Assembly (NCBI RefSeq): GCF_033115175.1
Contig: NC_084830.1
Coordinates: 111,316,709-111,380,708 of the forward strand
Direction of reading: 5' to 3'
Length of the DNA stretch: 64,000 nt
Origin: Lepus europaeus
Taxonomy: Eukaryota; Chordata; Mammalia; Lagomorpha; Leporidae
Shown here: piece by piece, positions 1-12,431 of the stretch
How positions within the stretch are numbered: position 1 is the stretch's first letter
How the letters are laid out: each line of letters opens with the position of its first letter
Notes under the pieces: generated by a model
The model's database searches: none
Seen by the model: the letters and a program-made list of their open reading frames with translations, nothing else
What the model was told of the DNA's origin: nothing
Translations under genes and position numbers: made by a program

Positions 1-370
1 ATGGGTAGTTCTATTTTCAGGTTTATGAAGAACTTCTATACTGTCAGATTTTAAATTAGACCAATTTTCTTTTTATAATTGAACTGTGATATTTTTGCTT
101 AAGTAAATCCTGGAATAAGGATTTGGCTGGATCTCATCTATTGTTAACCCTATCTGGTGTAATTTCATTTCATATATTGTATTTGACATATCCAGAAGTC
201 CCATTTGCTTTATTTTTCTCTGATGATATAAAAAACACAAGCATGACATCTATCTTCATATCAAAATTCTGAGTATACAGTACAGTATTGTTAACTCTGT
301 GCACATTGATTTACAGCAGTAGTCTAAAATTTGCTCATCTTGCATGACTAAAACTCTATCCATTCAACAG
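1..370. other. Intergenic, nothing recognised
   Basis: This is AT-rich sequence with no open frame, RNA gene or clear repeat that I can name. Confidence 0.5.
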
Positions 371-379
371 CAGCTCCTT

Positions 380-705
380 TTTTTTTTAAAGATTTTATTT
401 ATTTATTTGAGAGGTAGAGTTATAGACAGTGAGAGGAAGAGACAGAAAGAAAGGTCTTCCTTCTGTTGGTTCACTCCCCAAATGGCTGCAATAGCCGGAA
501 CTGAGATGATCCTAAGCCAGGAGCCAGGAGTTTCTTCCAGGTCTCCCACATGGGTGCAGGGGCCTAAGGGCTTGGGCCATCTTCTACTGCTTTCCCAAGC
601 CATAGCAGAGAGCTGGATTGGAGAGAGCAGCCAGGACTAGAACCAGCACCCATATGGCTGCAGCAGGCGGAGAATTAACCCACTGTGCCTCGGCACTGGC
701 CCCAT
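380..705 (-). mobile_element. CSINE, minus strand, with target-site duplication
   Basis: The element starts with a T-rich tail (complement of the A tail), then the body and a tRNA-like head ending ggcactggcccc. A 9-bp direct repeat, cagctcctt, flanks it at 371-379 and 706-714, which fixes the boundaries. Confidence 0.93.
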
Positions 706-1049
706 CAGCTCCTTACTTCTTATATGTAATCAATGGCAGCCACCCTGCTACTTTCTGTGGCTACAAGACTGCTTTAGACTCCTCAGGCAAGAAAAACTGT
801 GCAATATTTGTTATTCTGTGACTTTATTTCACTTAAACAATGTCCTTAAGATTCACCCATGTTGTAGCATATGACAGGACTCAGTTGGTTCTTTTTAATA
901 TATTCAATTTTTTTCTTACCTCCTGAATGTATGGGGTATATTTATAATAGCTCTTTACATACTTGTCTGTTAATTATATCATTTTTATCCTTTATTTTAT
1001 AAATCATACTTTCAAGCTGCTTGTATTCCTAGTATTTTTTTTCAAACAA

Positions 1050-1350
1050 TGTTTTTTATTTGGTTGGAAGCTGAGAAAGACATACAGAGAGAGAGCTCTC
1101 ATCTGCTTGTTCACTCCCCAAACGTCTGCATAGGATGGGATTGGGCCAGGCTGAGGCAGAGCCAGGATCTCAATTCAGGTCTCCCACATGGGTGGGAAAT
1201 TCAGCTACTTGAGCTGTCACCTCCTGCTTGCCAGGATGCACATTCGTAGGAAACAGGAATGAGGAGTAGAGAAAGGACTCAAATCCAGGTTCTCTGATGT
1301 GGGATGTGGGTATCCCGATGCTCTTAGCTGATAGGCTAAATGCCCACCCT
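1050..1350 (-). mobile_element. Old CSINE, minus strand
   Basis: The body shows the tract cactccccaaa, the block ggtctcccacatgggtg and the head tgggatgtgggtatccc. It is diverged and lacks a clear A tail. Confidence 0.8.
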
Positions 1351-1423
1351 GCTGGTAATTTCTGATTAGATGTCAGTCATTGTGGAGTTGAAGTTGTTAG
1401 GTGATATTTGGCTTCTTTTTCTT

Positions 1424-1447
1424 AAAAAAAAAAAAAAAAAAAAAAAA
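1424..1447. repeat. A24 homopolymer
   Basis: This is an uninterrupted run of 24 A residues just before the nested SINE pair, probably an insertion-derived tail. It is likely to be length-variable. Confidence 0.9.
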
Positions 1448-1472
1448 GGGCGTTTTAAATTTTTATTTTCTA

Positions 1473-1746
1473 GGCCGGCGCCATGGCTTAACAGGCGAAT
1501 CCTCCACCTTGCGGTGCCGGCACACCAGCTTCTAGTCCTGGTTGGGGGGCCGGATTCTATCCCGGTTGCCCCTCTTCCAGTCCAGCTCTCTGCTATGGCC
1601 CAGGAAGGCAGTGGAGGATGGCTCAAGTGCTTGGGCCCTGCACCCGCATGGGAGACCAGGAGAAGCACCTGGCTCCTGGCTTCGGATCAGCGCGGTGCAC
1701 CGGCTGCAGTGGCCATTGGAGGGTGAACCAACGGCAAAAAGGAAGA

Positions 1747-1780
<34 letters not shown>

Positions 1781-1810
1781 ACTATCCACTCTGCCTGTCA
1801 AAAAAAAAAA
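1473..1810 (+). mobile_element. Young CSINE, plus strand, inserted in an older CSINE
   Basis: This is the subfamily beginning ggccggcgcc, with the cattggagggtgaacc block, a CT run and an A tail. The direct repeat ttattttct flanks it at 1463-1471 and 1811-1819. The sequence on both sides is the T-rich tail of the next, minus-strand CSINE, so this copy landed in that tail. Confidence 0.92.
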
Positions 1811-2127
1811 TTATTTTCTTTCTTGAAAAGCAAAGAGAGTGAGCAGAGATAGACAGAGAGCTCTCATCCAATGGTTCCTTCCCCCGAATGCCTGGAAAGC
1901 CTGAGACTATGCCACGTTAAAGCTAGGAGCTGGCAACTCAGTCCAGGATTCCCATACGAGTAGCAGGGACACCGTTTCTTGGGCCCTCATTGCTGCCCTG
2001 CAGGGTGTGCCTTAGCAGGAAGCTGGAGTCAGGATCCAGAGCCAAGTATCAAGTCCAAGGACTCTGATAGGGGAGACCAGTGACTGTTGTCACTGTTGTC
2101 TTAAACCCTAGGCCAAACACCCACCCT
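1811..2127 (-). mobile_element. Old CSINE, minus strand, split by the younger copy
   Basis: The body runs from the gaaaag/gagag region to a diverged head ending acccaccct. Part of its T-rich tail lies at 1452-1472, on the other side of the inserted element. Confidence 0.8.
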
Positions 2128-2162
2128 GAGTCCTGGTAATGTTTTAAAATTGTAATGAGACT

Positions 2163-2487
2163 GTATTTATTTATTTATTTACTTACTTACTTATTTAAGA
2201 GGGAAGGAAACAAAGAGTGAAAGAGAGGACAGAGTGCTACCATCTTGATTCACTCCCCAAATGCCTGCAATGTCCACAACTGGGCTAGACCAAAGCAAGG
2301 AGCCAGGGAATCATCCCACGTGGATGGCAGGAACCCAATTATTTGAGCCATCACCAAGGACTTCCAGGGTCTGCATTAGCAGGAAGGTGGAGTCAGGAGC
2401 AGGAGCTGGGAATCAAACCCTTGTACTATGATGGGGGGTGTGTACATCTTAACTGGTATCTTAATCACTAGTCTAAACACCCAACCT
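2163..2487 (-). mobile_element. Old CSINE, minus strand
   Basis: It begins with a (TTTA)/(CTTA) tetranucleotide tail, followed by the body with cactccccaaatgcctgcaa and a head ending acccaacct. It directly follows the previous SINE. Confidence 0.82.
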
Positions 2488-4809
2488 GACATATCAGGGT
2501 TTTGTTGTGTCTCACTGTTAAGTTACATGAAGTTAGTTATATCCTTCAAGGGTGGTTTGTGAGCATTTTAAAGCTTGGGGGAAACGTGTCTTTAGTTCAA
2601 GTACAGTAATACTGTTCTGAGGTGTCTGCCCACCACCATGGGGGCTTTTTACTGAGGTTGCTCAAAACATTATCTATTCCCAACCATGTGTGAATTCTGG
2701 AAATTATTTAGCCTACCAATGTTTGGAGATTCTTTCCCCAACCCCATATAATTTACTCATAAATACTCAGTAAACACTCAACAGAATTTCACTGTAGATT
2801 TCTGGATCTACTATTCAGCTCCCACCTCTCAGGTATGTGGTCTTAGAATTCTAGCCACATTTGCCTCTTCCATTTCTGTCTGCTTAGCTGAGCAAGAATG
2901 TTGTATTCTCCTCCCTGTGCTGCATGCTGGAAATGATCTCTGGGCAGTCAGCTGGCATAATCGCACAGCTCACTTCATTTGTTTGTCATGCCAGAGAGCA
3001 CACCAATGCACTTCCAATTTCCGAAGGTCTGAAAACCTCTTTTTTGGGTACAGTTTTTTGTTTTCTATTTTCTAAGGTGGGAGAGTAAATCCCGTTCCCA
3101 TTACTCTGTTACAGGTAGAGGCAGAAGTTCTCATGGAGCTTTGGATAAGAAGGATGACATGACCTGATACATTAACATGATAGGACCACTGGGTTAAAAT
3201 CTTGTTATAGAAAGTGGACAATGCTAGTGGCAAGGAGTTAGGAGTCAATTACTCTAATTCAGGTTAGAAATGACAGTCACACGTGCTCATGGTAGACCGG
3301 GAAGGAAATGGTTGCATTCTAGAGCTGAAGATAAGCAGAATTTGCTGATTGTTTTGCTGCTGAGTAAGAAAGAAAGGGAAAAATGGATGATGCTCAGAGT
3401 TTTGGCTCAAGTAACTAGAAGGATGGGAGGTCACTGAAGAGACAGTAGAGCGTTAGGGAATAATTTTGGGAAAGGTGAGTTCAAGAAAGAATGAGAAGAA
3501 AGGAATTGAATACAGGTAAGATGGACAGTTCCCTCAATGAGTTTAATAAGTCACATTTCATTTCCCAACAGGCTCACAATCTAGTTATGGAGGAAGGGTG
3601 ACAAAAAAGAAGATAATTCCATCAGTATAAGGAATACAATAATAGAGGTTAACGTAGGCACAGATCAAATGAGGAAGTCTCCAGTGGAGTGGGAAGTCAG
3701 CAGGGAGAGATGTAAAATGCACCCCACAGGTGGTGATGCCTGGACTACAGGGTGGAGAACTAGGACAATTTCTCCAGAGAGAAGAGGTGGGCAAGGGAAT
3801 TGCAGAAAGAGAGAGAGCATGGGTAAGTTGGCTAACACCTCAACATTTTCAGAAGTCTCTGTACTAAATGAAACAGGAGATAAAGGCAGGGGCAAGAAGA
3901 GTTGGCACAGATCCTTCCTTGCCATGTATGTTTTCTAGACTCTCCTGTGAGTAATGGAAACCCTTGAAGGCTCTGGAATAAGACTAGACAAGAATTGGCA
4001 GAGAATCCAGTTGTAGGCCTGGGTGAGAAGCTGGCAAGGCCTGAACGAGGGCAGAGGTGGTGGGGCACTGAGGGTTAGGAGCTCACAAAGCTTTATGATA
4101 AAGAATCAGAAGGTTTCACTGAGCTCATAGATGGGGCCAATTAAGAGGAAAAGAAGGGGAGAGTTGCAGGTGATATTTATGTTGATGGCCTGGTCATCTC
4201 TGTAGCTGACAGTGCCATTAGCTAAACTTGAGAAAATGGAAATTTATACAATAAGCATCTTACAGAAATGCACATATGTGCCTTAAATGAGGCAGTGGTT
4301 CCAAAGGTTGGGTTAGAGGTTAACTTTTTACCCTAATGGCTTTCATCAACTCCACCTTTTATCCTCAGTCACATCAAAAACGTAAAAGCTGTAGAAAAAT
4401 ATGCTGCTCCCTATGCAAGAGATCATTAATACAAATCCCCTAACTAGGTTGTCTGTTATCAGCATCCCTGTATATGAATACCCCCGGAATAATTATAGAT
4501 TCTATGTCAAGTTAGGTTACTCTAAAAGTTATACTTCTATTCCTTGACACAAATGAAAAGGGCAGGGGGGAGTGTCACTCACTGTAGTATTCTGCATGTG
4601 GCATGGGCAAGTTGACATTAAAGGGGAAACAATTCCCACCTTCCCACAACAATGTCCCTTCACTTTCTAGGAGCTAGTGCCACGCCCTTCTTAATGTTCC
4701 TCCACATTTCCAAGTCTTTTCCCTCTCTGACTAATGACCTACCCAACTCCATATTTTACTTTATCATATCTAGATCCTTATTGTTCTTTGAATCTTGTTC
4801 TCTACTCAT
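2488..4809. other. 5' flank with no gene; probable ancient repeat debris
   Basis: No exon-like frame is seen. From about 3110 to 4330 the + strand is purine-rich and reads like diverged interspersed repeat. A second stretch near 9730-9940 has similar wording. I cannot name the family. Confidence 0.35.
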
Positions 4810-5110
4810 TAAAAAAATTATTTAATTACTTATCTGAGAGACAGAGAGACAAAGAGTTTCTCTTTGCTGGATCACTCCCCAAATGCTTGCAATGGCTGGG
4901 CCAGGGCCAGAGCCCAGGAGCTGGGAACGTCAGCCAGGTCTCCCACATGGATGGCACAGTGATGAGCCATCATAACTGCTTCCTAAGGTCTGCAGCAGCA
5001 AGAATCTGGAGTCAGGAACCAGAGCTGGAAACTGAACCCAGGCACTCTGATGTGAGACTTAGGCTGCTGAACCCGACATCTTAACTGCTAGGTCAAATGC
5101 TTGCCACTCT
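4810..5110 (-). mobile_element. Old CSINE, minus strand
   Basis: A T/A-rich tail leads into the gagagacagagag tract, cactccccaaatgcttgcaa and a diverged head ending near ttgccactct. Confidence 0.78.
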
Positions 5111-5149
5111 GCCCACTGTTTTGAAACTTTGCCAGCCCCTCTTTGTCTT

Positions 5150-5340
5150 GGTCACATTACCCTAGTAATTCCCTCTTTGACATTTGATAATTTGTAATGA
5201 TGTGTTAATTTTATTTGGTTGCCTATACAAGACCTTCTGGGGATAGCAATCATGTTGACTTCGTCTTTGCCATTACACTTACAGCATTATTTGAACCCTG
5301 AGAGTGCTCAGTAAATGCTATGTTGAATAAATGAATAAGA
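5150..5340 (+). mobile_element. L2 3'-end fragment
   Basis: The end reads gtgctcagtaaatgctatgt then tgaataaatgaataag. This is the characteristic L2 3' end. Confidence 0.6.
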
Positions 5341-5345
5341 AGTAA

Positions 5346-7100
5346 GTAAAGGGAAGATAATGAGAGTAACTATTTAAAAGCATTTTCACAATTAACCAAT
5401 AGTAGGAGATATTATTTTGGCATGGGGGAATTTCCTATTGTTTCTGAAATCATATCACACAGGTAGAAACTTTGCCTAAGAATGGTCATATGTGGTTTGG
5501 GATAATGCGATTGCCAAGATTGCATCTGTGTAGCAATCTGGGTAAGTAATGCTGAGGGTATTAATAAACAACCTCCAAATCTCACTTGGAGATTTAGTGT
5601 ATTCTTGTGTTACACACTATCATTGTCTTCCATGTGGTGATTCAGGGCTTCCAGAGCATTCATTTCTGTGTCTCCACCATACTCTGTGGAAGAGAAGGCT
5701 TGGCTGATTACAGGGAAGTTTTCTAAAGACCAAGTGTGGGAGTGGTGTGCATCACTTCTGAACATGTTCCATTGGTTACGGTGAGGCACATGGCCCCAAC
5801 ATAATTGCTAGGGTTGCTGGGAAATGTAATCTTCCTGCGTACCTGGAAAAACACCTGGATCTGTGCGCATCGCGGCAGCATCAGCCACAGTAGATTTCCT
5901 TTTGTTGCTGTGACGATCGGAGATGTCACATATGAAACCCTCAGAACAGTGCCCATCACATCCAGGGGCATCCACACTTCCAGGTAAGTTGCAGGAGGAC
6001 TTTCTCTGACTTTGCATTAACTGCTGCTTGCTCAACAAGCCTGGTGTTCCAAAGCTTCTGCCAAGCCCAACAGCTGGCTGAAGAGTGTCGTGGGCCCCAG
6101 TGCCCACAGAGGCCAGCCAAGGATGCAGATGTCACTCCCACGTCTGTGCGGCACATCCTCGTGCTTTGTTTAATTTGGTTCCCTGGGTGGGACAAGTTTT
6201 ATGAGCAGGTGTTCTGGTTAATTAGGTGATTAATACTCCTCAAATTGGAAAGCCATTTCCCTAGTGACAGTTCTCGCATTGCTCAAATGTGAGACAAATC
6301 TTCACTGTACAGTTTGGAGAGGCCAGCGACAGCACTCATCTGTCTGCCAAGCGTCATCTCAGGCCAGCACTCTGGCCCTGAGGACCAGGAGTGTGGCCTC
6401 GCACCTGGCTGAGGTGCCTCCTGATGGACCAGCAAGGGGGAACAGGGGCTCCGCAGATCACTTGGCCTCTTCTCAGACCAGGGCGAGGTTGACCCCGGGG
6501 CACGTTTCTGGTCCCCTTTGGAGTCTGCAAGCTGTATCACTGCAAGGGCAGAGCTACCGCCTCTGTACGGAGCCCTCCAGTTTCTAAAGCAAGGTTGCCA
6601 AGCCACAGCCAAGGGCAAACTGAGCATCCAAGCTGTTTCTCTCAGACTGGTTCTCAAAGCACTAGAAATGTATTCCCCAGACTCTCTGATATCCCCCATT
6701 CCTAAGTCCTTCTACCACCCTACACACTATTCTTCCTTTCTCTGTTTTTCTCACTATCAAGACCCTTCTCCCTACTGTTGATGTCACCAAAGCCAAGCAT
6801 CCTTCAAAAGCCAGGCTGCATTCCTTGGCCCTTTCAATCTAGCTTGAAATGATTTCTCCGTCTTCATAACTTTTTGTAGCATTTACTATCTGACTAACAT
6901 ACATCAGCACTTAATTATATACCAGATCTTTTCTTTCATGCATTCTTAATTTGATCTTCCCTACTGGGTTTTTAAGCAATGGTGGTTGTATCTTTTCCTG
7001 GGTCTATGTGAGGGTCTCAGTAAATACTTCTTGATTGCTGAATTAAGCTGGATGCCACTTACATCTTTGGAAAATGGACTGAACTCATTTTCTTTCTTTC
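5346..7100. other. 5' flank, no gene recognised
   Basis: Short overlapping open frames on both strands at 5723-6781 show no protein family, splice-site pairing or codon bias. Near 5810-5860 the phrase gctgggaaatgta recalls the ancient repeat also seen near 58310. Confidence 0.4.
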
Positions 7101-7416
7101 TTTTTAAAAATTATTTGAGATGGAGGGAGGAGTGAAGGGAGAGAGAAATAGTGAGCTCTCCCATCTGCTGGTTCACTTGCCCAGATGCCTGCAATGGCCA
7201 GGGATCAGCCAGGCTGAAGCTAGGAGCTGAGAATTCCATCCAGATCTCCCACTTGAGTGGCAGAAATCCAAACACTTGAGCCATCCCCTGCTGCCTCCTA
7301 GTGTATGCATCAGCAGGAAGCTGGAGTCAGGAGTGAGGCTGGGTTTTAAACACAGATATTCTGATCGGAGAGCAGGTGTCTTAACTGGAATCAACTGCTA
7401 GGTCAAACATCTGCTC
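7101..7416 (-). mobile_element. Old CSINE, minus strand
   Basis: A tttttaaaaattatttgaga tail is followed by the gagag tract, the agatgcctgcaatggccagg body and a diverged head ending near ggtcaaacatctgc. Confidence 0.8.
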
Positions 7417-7791
7417 CTGAATTAATTTTCTTACACCATCTTGAGCTGCACAGCTGAAAACACGGCCATTGGCTCCTGTTACTCCTGTGTTCTTCCAGTT
7501 TTACAACCCCAAAGGGACTGGATCTGTTTGTCCAGTTCCAGCTGGAAAAAATCCTAGGGAAGGTCCCTGATGGGCTCATTTTGGTCAAGTGCCAAACCCT
7601 ATAAACTCACTGCCTTGATGGAGGATCATACAAGAAAGATCATATAAGTAATCTCTGAGCCACAGTTACACATTTAGCATGGAGCCCATTCCACCCCAGT
7701 TGCCATTACAGATGAGTCTGGACTTTGGGAGGTTTTGTAGCATTATCTTCTTTTCTGGGACAGGTTGCTTCTTTTTAAATTACATAGTCAC

Positions 7792-8047
7792 GGGGCTGGC
7801 GCTGTGGTATAGTGGGTAAAGACACCACCTGTAGTACTGGTGTCCCATATGGGCACCAGTTCAAGACCCGGCTGCTCTACTTCTGATCCATCTCTCTGCT
7901 GTGGCCTAGGAAAGCAGCAGCGGGTGGCCCAAGTTCTTGGGGCCCTGCACCAAGTGGGAGACCTGGAGGAAGCTCCTGGTTCCTGGCTTTGTATCAGCTC
8001 AGCTCCAGCCATTGTGGCTATTTGGGGAGTGAACCAGCGGATGGAAG

Positions 8048-8095
<48 letters not shown>

Positions 8096-8153
8096 CAAAT
8101 AAATAAATAAATCTTAAAAAAAAAAAAACAAATTGTTCTCAAACTATTTTTTT
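7792..8153 (+). mobile_element. CSINE, plus strand, with 14-bp target-site duplication
   Basis: The copy is complete: the head ggggctggcgctgtggtata, the body, a long (CT)n run at about 8050-8090, then caaataaataaataaatctt and A12. The perfect repeat aattacatagtcac lies at 7778-7791 and 8154-8167. About 25 bases of extra sequence lie between the A tail and the second repeat. Confidence 0.95.
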
Positions 8154-8427
8154 AATTACATAGTCACTCATAAAACATTTACCTTTGGGAAGGCTCAATA
8201 GACTAACTGGCAGTACTCTTTATTGTTCTTTCTCAGGGGTCTGAGGGTCATCTGCGTAAAAAGAACAGCTCCAACTAATAGTACCTCCCGCTCCAACTAA
8301 CAGTACCTTTCCCTTAATCCTGCTCTCCAGAAATGCTCTAAAATTCATAAATGTGGGTTGTTTTCTTGTCTGAGAGAATTTAATAGGGAACACCATTATT
8401 TTTAAATGAACATTTATTTATTTGTAT

Positions 8428-8777
8428 TTTTAAAAAATATTTATTTATTTACTTGAAAGGCAGAGTTACAAAGAGGTGGAAGCAGAGAGAGAGAGAGAGA
8501 GAATCTTCCATCCCTTGGCATCCCTTGGTTTATTCCCTAAAACCTCCAACAGACATAGCCAAGACCAGGCCAAGCTAAGGCCAGGAGCCAGGAACTCTAT
8601 TCGGGTCTCCCACATGGGTGGCAGGAACCCAGTTACTTGGGCCATCATCTGCTGCCTCTTAGAATATTAGCAGGAAGCTGGATTGGAAGAGGAGGTGGGA
8701 CTCAATCCCAGGCCGTCTGATATGGGATGTGGGCATCCCAAGTGGTGGCTTAACTGCTGCACCACAATGCCAAGCCC
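8428..8777 (-). mobile_element. CSINE, minus strand
   Basis: The order is a tttaaaaaatatttatttat tail, a (GA)n tract near 8488-8503, the body ggtctcccacatgggtggca and a head ending accacaatgccaagccc. Confidence 0.88.
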
Positions 8778-10689
8778 TGGAAGGCAGTCTCGATCTCGCA
8801 TTGGGGTTTTCATCTTCTCTCTGTCTTCCTCTTCAGTGATCTGCCTGGGTGGCTCAGTGAGGCAGAACATCAGTTTCTCAGGTAGGAAACAGATAACACA
8901 ACTCAAAAGAGAAATTGAAGAAGGTTTAATAAAAAGCTCCCATGGAAATGTCAGGCAGGTGAAAAGCTATTTCTACTCCCATCCCTTGAAGGAGCAAGGG
9001 GCTAGGAGAAGAGACCCACAGCTGCAATAGAGGACTGATGGACATGAACTATGACCTTCAATAGTGGAAGGCAGTCACTGCCAAACTGAGGTTCTTGGAG
9101 GGGAAGCCCTGGCCTCCCTCTGTAGCTCTCTGAGGTAAGGTCCCATATGGTGACCCAAGGGAGTACAGATGATGCTGTCTGCAGTATCAGCTTCTGGCAG
9201 AGAGAGGATCTGGAGAATCTGTAGCAGAATGTCCAGCATCTGTGATTATTCTCAATAGTGTGGAAGTGAGTGTATCAGAATGAAGAGGATGATGTGTATA
9301 GTCTGCAAGAACTTTCTAGAAGAATATAATTTCCCCTTCCCCCAAAAGACTGACACACTAATCAAAAGAACTGCAACAGAAGAATGTCAAATAATCTAGC
9401 TGACTGGGAAACTGTTCATTTGTTCATTTGTCAGTCATCAAAGGTTTATTTTCACTTCAGGCATCAAGCATGCAAAAACATATAACACATATCTGTATAC
9501 TTGAAACAGTCTTTATAATAAAATGGTAGAAGAAATGGATTATATAGGGACACTGTCCTTAAGACTCTAATTCTGGACTAGCAAGGTTTTCTAGAGGAAT
9601 GGACAGCCAAACTGACTTTGGACTAGCCAGATCAGAGTAGGAAATAATGTTCTGGAAGGAGTATTGAGTGGGTGTGAAAGACCCACAGGAGATGATGTGG
9701 GAGAGGAATAAAAGATCCCAAGTTTAGGCTTGCATTGTCAGCTCTGCATTTTAGAAAGATCTGGGGATTAGCACGGCAAAGGATAGATTGGCAGAGCAAG
9801 AAAAGTTAAGAAATTAGAGATGCATGTGCGAGGGCCAATTTGACAAACAGCCATGCAGGAAACCAGGATAGGAACAATGAAGTGGAGGGGAGAGAGAGTC
9901 CAGAGACAAGCATGGGGAAGAATGAGCAAGGTTCAGGAAGGCAGCGGCAGTGTGAGAAGAGGAATGGTCTGCCGCTGCCTTCCTTCTCATCGCTCCCTGC
10001 TTCTGGAGCTGACAGCTCTTCAGGTTTCCTTGGAGCAGCTCTGTCCCCTGCCCAAGTGTGGTTTCCATGTTCTTGTCTTCTCTGGCTAAAAAGGTGAAGA
10101 CAGGACCCAAGCCAGGCCAGCCAATGGCCTGGGAATTTGGAAATCTTGGCCCTGGCACCTTGATCCTGCCATGGAGCATGTCTTTTTTGAAACCTCCTCC
10201 TTCAATTTTCTTCCTTAGATTTTTTTTCTGCTACCCAACCTCATCTTTTTTTTTTTTAAAGTCTTGATTTCTTTTTTTTTTTAATTCTGTTTCAATGAGC
10301 TGTAGTTAATTTCTATTCCTTGCAACCAAAGAAACCTCAGCTGATGATGGTGGCCCTAGGATTGGTGGTGCCCTGCACAGAGAGAAAAACAGGTGCAGGA
10401 GAGGGTTTGAAGTGGTTTGACTGGTTTGCTTTTGAAAGGTTTATGAAAAAGTAATGGGAAAAATTCAAATGATGGGTAGGCAGGCTTCTGTAACACTGAA
10501 AAGTCACACCAAAGCATAAAATCACCTTTGGTGCTTAGCCATAGAAAGTCCTTCTCAACAGGCTGATCGCCTCAGGACAGACTGGACTTCCCCAGGGAGG
10601 GGAGTTCTTCAGTAGGGAGGCTGAGGCACTCCGAAGATGCCCAGGAGTCAGGGCAATGGACGGAGCTCCGTTCTCAGCACCGGGAGCCC
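8778..10689. other. 5' flank, no gene; ancient repeat debris near 9730-9940
   Basis: Open frames at 9814-10179 overlap on both strands and resemble no protein. The phrase ctgcattttagaaagatc near 9745 belongs to an old mammalian interspersed repeat that I cannot name. A T-rich, polypyrimidine zone lies at 10195-10280. Confidence 0.35.
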
Positions 10690-10800
10690 CAAGTCCTTGC
10701 TCTGATTCCTTCACTAATTGGCTGCATGGCCTTGCACAAATGCCCATTTCTCTCGGAGACTCAGTTTCCTTGTTAGTCAAATATAAGGGTTGAATTACAT
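10690..10800 (+). mobile_element. MIR fragment
   Basis: The MIR core wording is gctgcatggccttgcacaaa, then gactcagtttccttgttagt. Confidence 0.6.
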
Positions 10801-11660
10801 TTGGGATTCTTGAAGTACGTTCCAAGAGAATTTTAAGTTAACACGAAAAGAGGTCAGACATGCTGGAACCCCAGACCACAAAGAGGTTTCTTGATGGTTG
10901 GAGCTGTCAGAGTTCTGCCATCCTCTTACCTGTGAGCCGCCTTTCTCACTCTCTCTTTGCCCAAGGAGCTGCTGGTTTTCATCAGTGAAGAAATGAACAT
11001 GGACCGGAAGCCATCAGAGGGCCCTTGGAGAAACGCTGGGTTAGGTGACTGAAGGCGGTTCCAGCCTCCACACTCTGCTTCTCTGCACCTCTTGCCTTTT
11101 CTGCCGGCCGCTTCCCTAGGGATGACTGACACTCAGGCACCCCAGCCGGCTGTTCTAAAGGGCTTCTCCCAGGCAACAGTACCTCTGAATGCTTGTGAAG
11201 TCACTTAAAGGTCTCGCTGGACTCATGAAACCCCCAGAAGCTTAAATGGAAAGCACAGCTCCCCACCACCACGGTGCGCAAAGCAGAGATCGCGGCCCAG
11301 GCTTGGGGGACTGACTACAAACCACGCTCCAGCATGCATTTGGGAAAACAAAGGAAACCCTTCTCTCTTTCCTGCTCTAGAGAGTGGGAGACGCCTCTGT
11401 GCCCTTGGGCCTTTGCCCGCTTCTCTCATCTGCCTCAGTCTTGCTGCTAAATTGGTTCAAGGTTTGGAAGAAAGCTTCTGAGAAGAGGGGGAGAAGGATG
11501 TTTAGAGTTCTTCGATGCTGAAGTCACCCCAAGGACCGGCGCCGGGACTCTCCCTGGCCACCAGAGGGCGATAGCAACAGCATCTCTACAGAAGGCTGTT
11601 CCTAAGAATAGCAGCAGTTGGTTGCACCTAATGTGTTTATGAATGATGGAGGGACCGGAG
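10801..11660. other. 5' flank, no gene recognised
   Basis: This is moderately GC-rich unique sequence. Short frames on the minus strand show no recognisable family. Confidence 0.4.
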
Positions 11661-11661
11661 G

Positions 11662-11687
11662 GTGTGTGCGCGCACGCGCGTGTGTGT
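11662..11687. repeat. Alternating purine-pyrimidine tract (GT/GC), Z-DNA prone
   Basis: There are 26 bases of strict alternation, gtgtgtgcgcgcacgcgcg followed by tgtgtgt. The tract includes a central GC-rich palindrome. Confidence 0.85.
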
Positions 11688-11884
11688 CCAGTTGGGTTTC
11701 TGGAGTCAAGACATTGAAAATCTGCTCAGTGTAATGATATAAAATTGGCACTTCTACTTTATATGCACAGAATGGTGGCAAGTAGTTCAAAGTTTCTTTG
11801 AAGGAAAGAGCGGTCAGAGGAATCAGAGTAGCATTCAGATGCAAGGACAGGCAAGAGTTCACGGGAGTGGAGTTGCCGTCATGG

Positions 11885-12430
11885 GGTGTGAGTGTGTGGG
11901 TGTGTGAACAAGCATTTGCACGTGTGTATGTGATTGTGCTTATGAGTGTGTCACTGGTATTAGCATATGTGTGAGCATGAACTTGTCTGAGTGTGTGTAG
12001 TACTGAGTGTATGCATGGGTATGGATGTGGGCGAGTTTATGTGACTCGTGTAGAGAAAGGAATAAGGTTGTGACCGTGTGTGTAGGTAACAAAATGTGTG
12101 TGTGACTGGGTATGTAGGTGTGAGTGTGTAGAAATGAACATGGGTGAGTGTATGTGACTGGGAGTGTGTGACTCTGTGTAGGTATGAACCTGTGTGAATA
12201 TGTATGTGTACAATAGGCACGAGTGTATGTGACATAAACTTGTGTGCGTGTGACATGAACATGGGTGAGTATGTGTGACTGTGTATGTGCGGCATGAACA
12301 TGAGCTGGTGTGACATAAACATTGGTGAGTGTGACCATGTATGTATGACATGAACATAAGTGTGTGTGACTATGTACATGTGGCATGAATGTGTGACATG
12401 AGCACAGGTGAGCATGTGTGACTGTGCCTA
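11885..12430 (+). repeat. Degenerate TG-rich minisatellite
   Basis: About 545 bases are built from variants of tgtgtgactgtgtatgt and catgaacatgggtgag. The ATGAACAT-type core recurs near 11976, 12133, 12183, 12232, 12253, 12292, 12313, 12348 and 12383, at spacings such as 21, 35 and 39 bases. All three minus-strand frames stay open for 300-450 bases because the repeat lacks stop triplets. Those His/Thr-rich frames are not genes. Confidence 0.85.
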
Positions 12431-12431
12431 C

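Noticed and set aside
11940..12415. Three overlapping minus-strand frames of 148, 151 and 106 codons, His/Thr rich
   Set aside because: They are translations of the TG minisatellite in all three frames. The repeat lacks stops and there is no gene structure.
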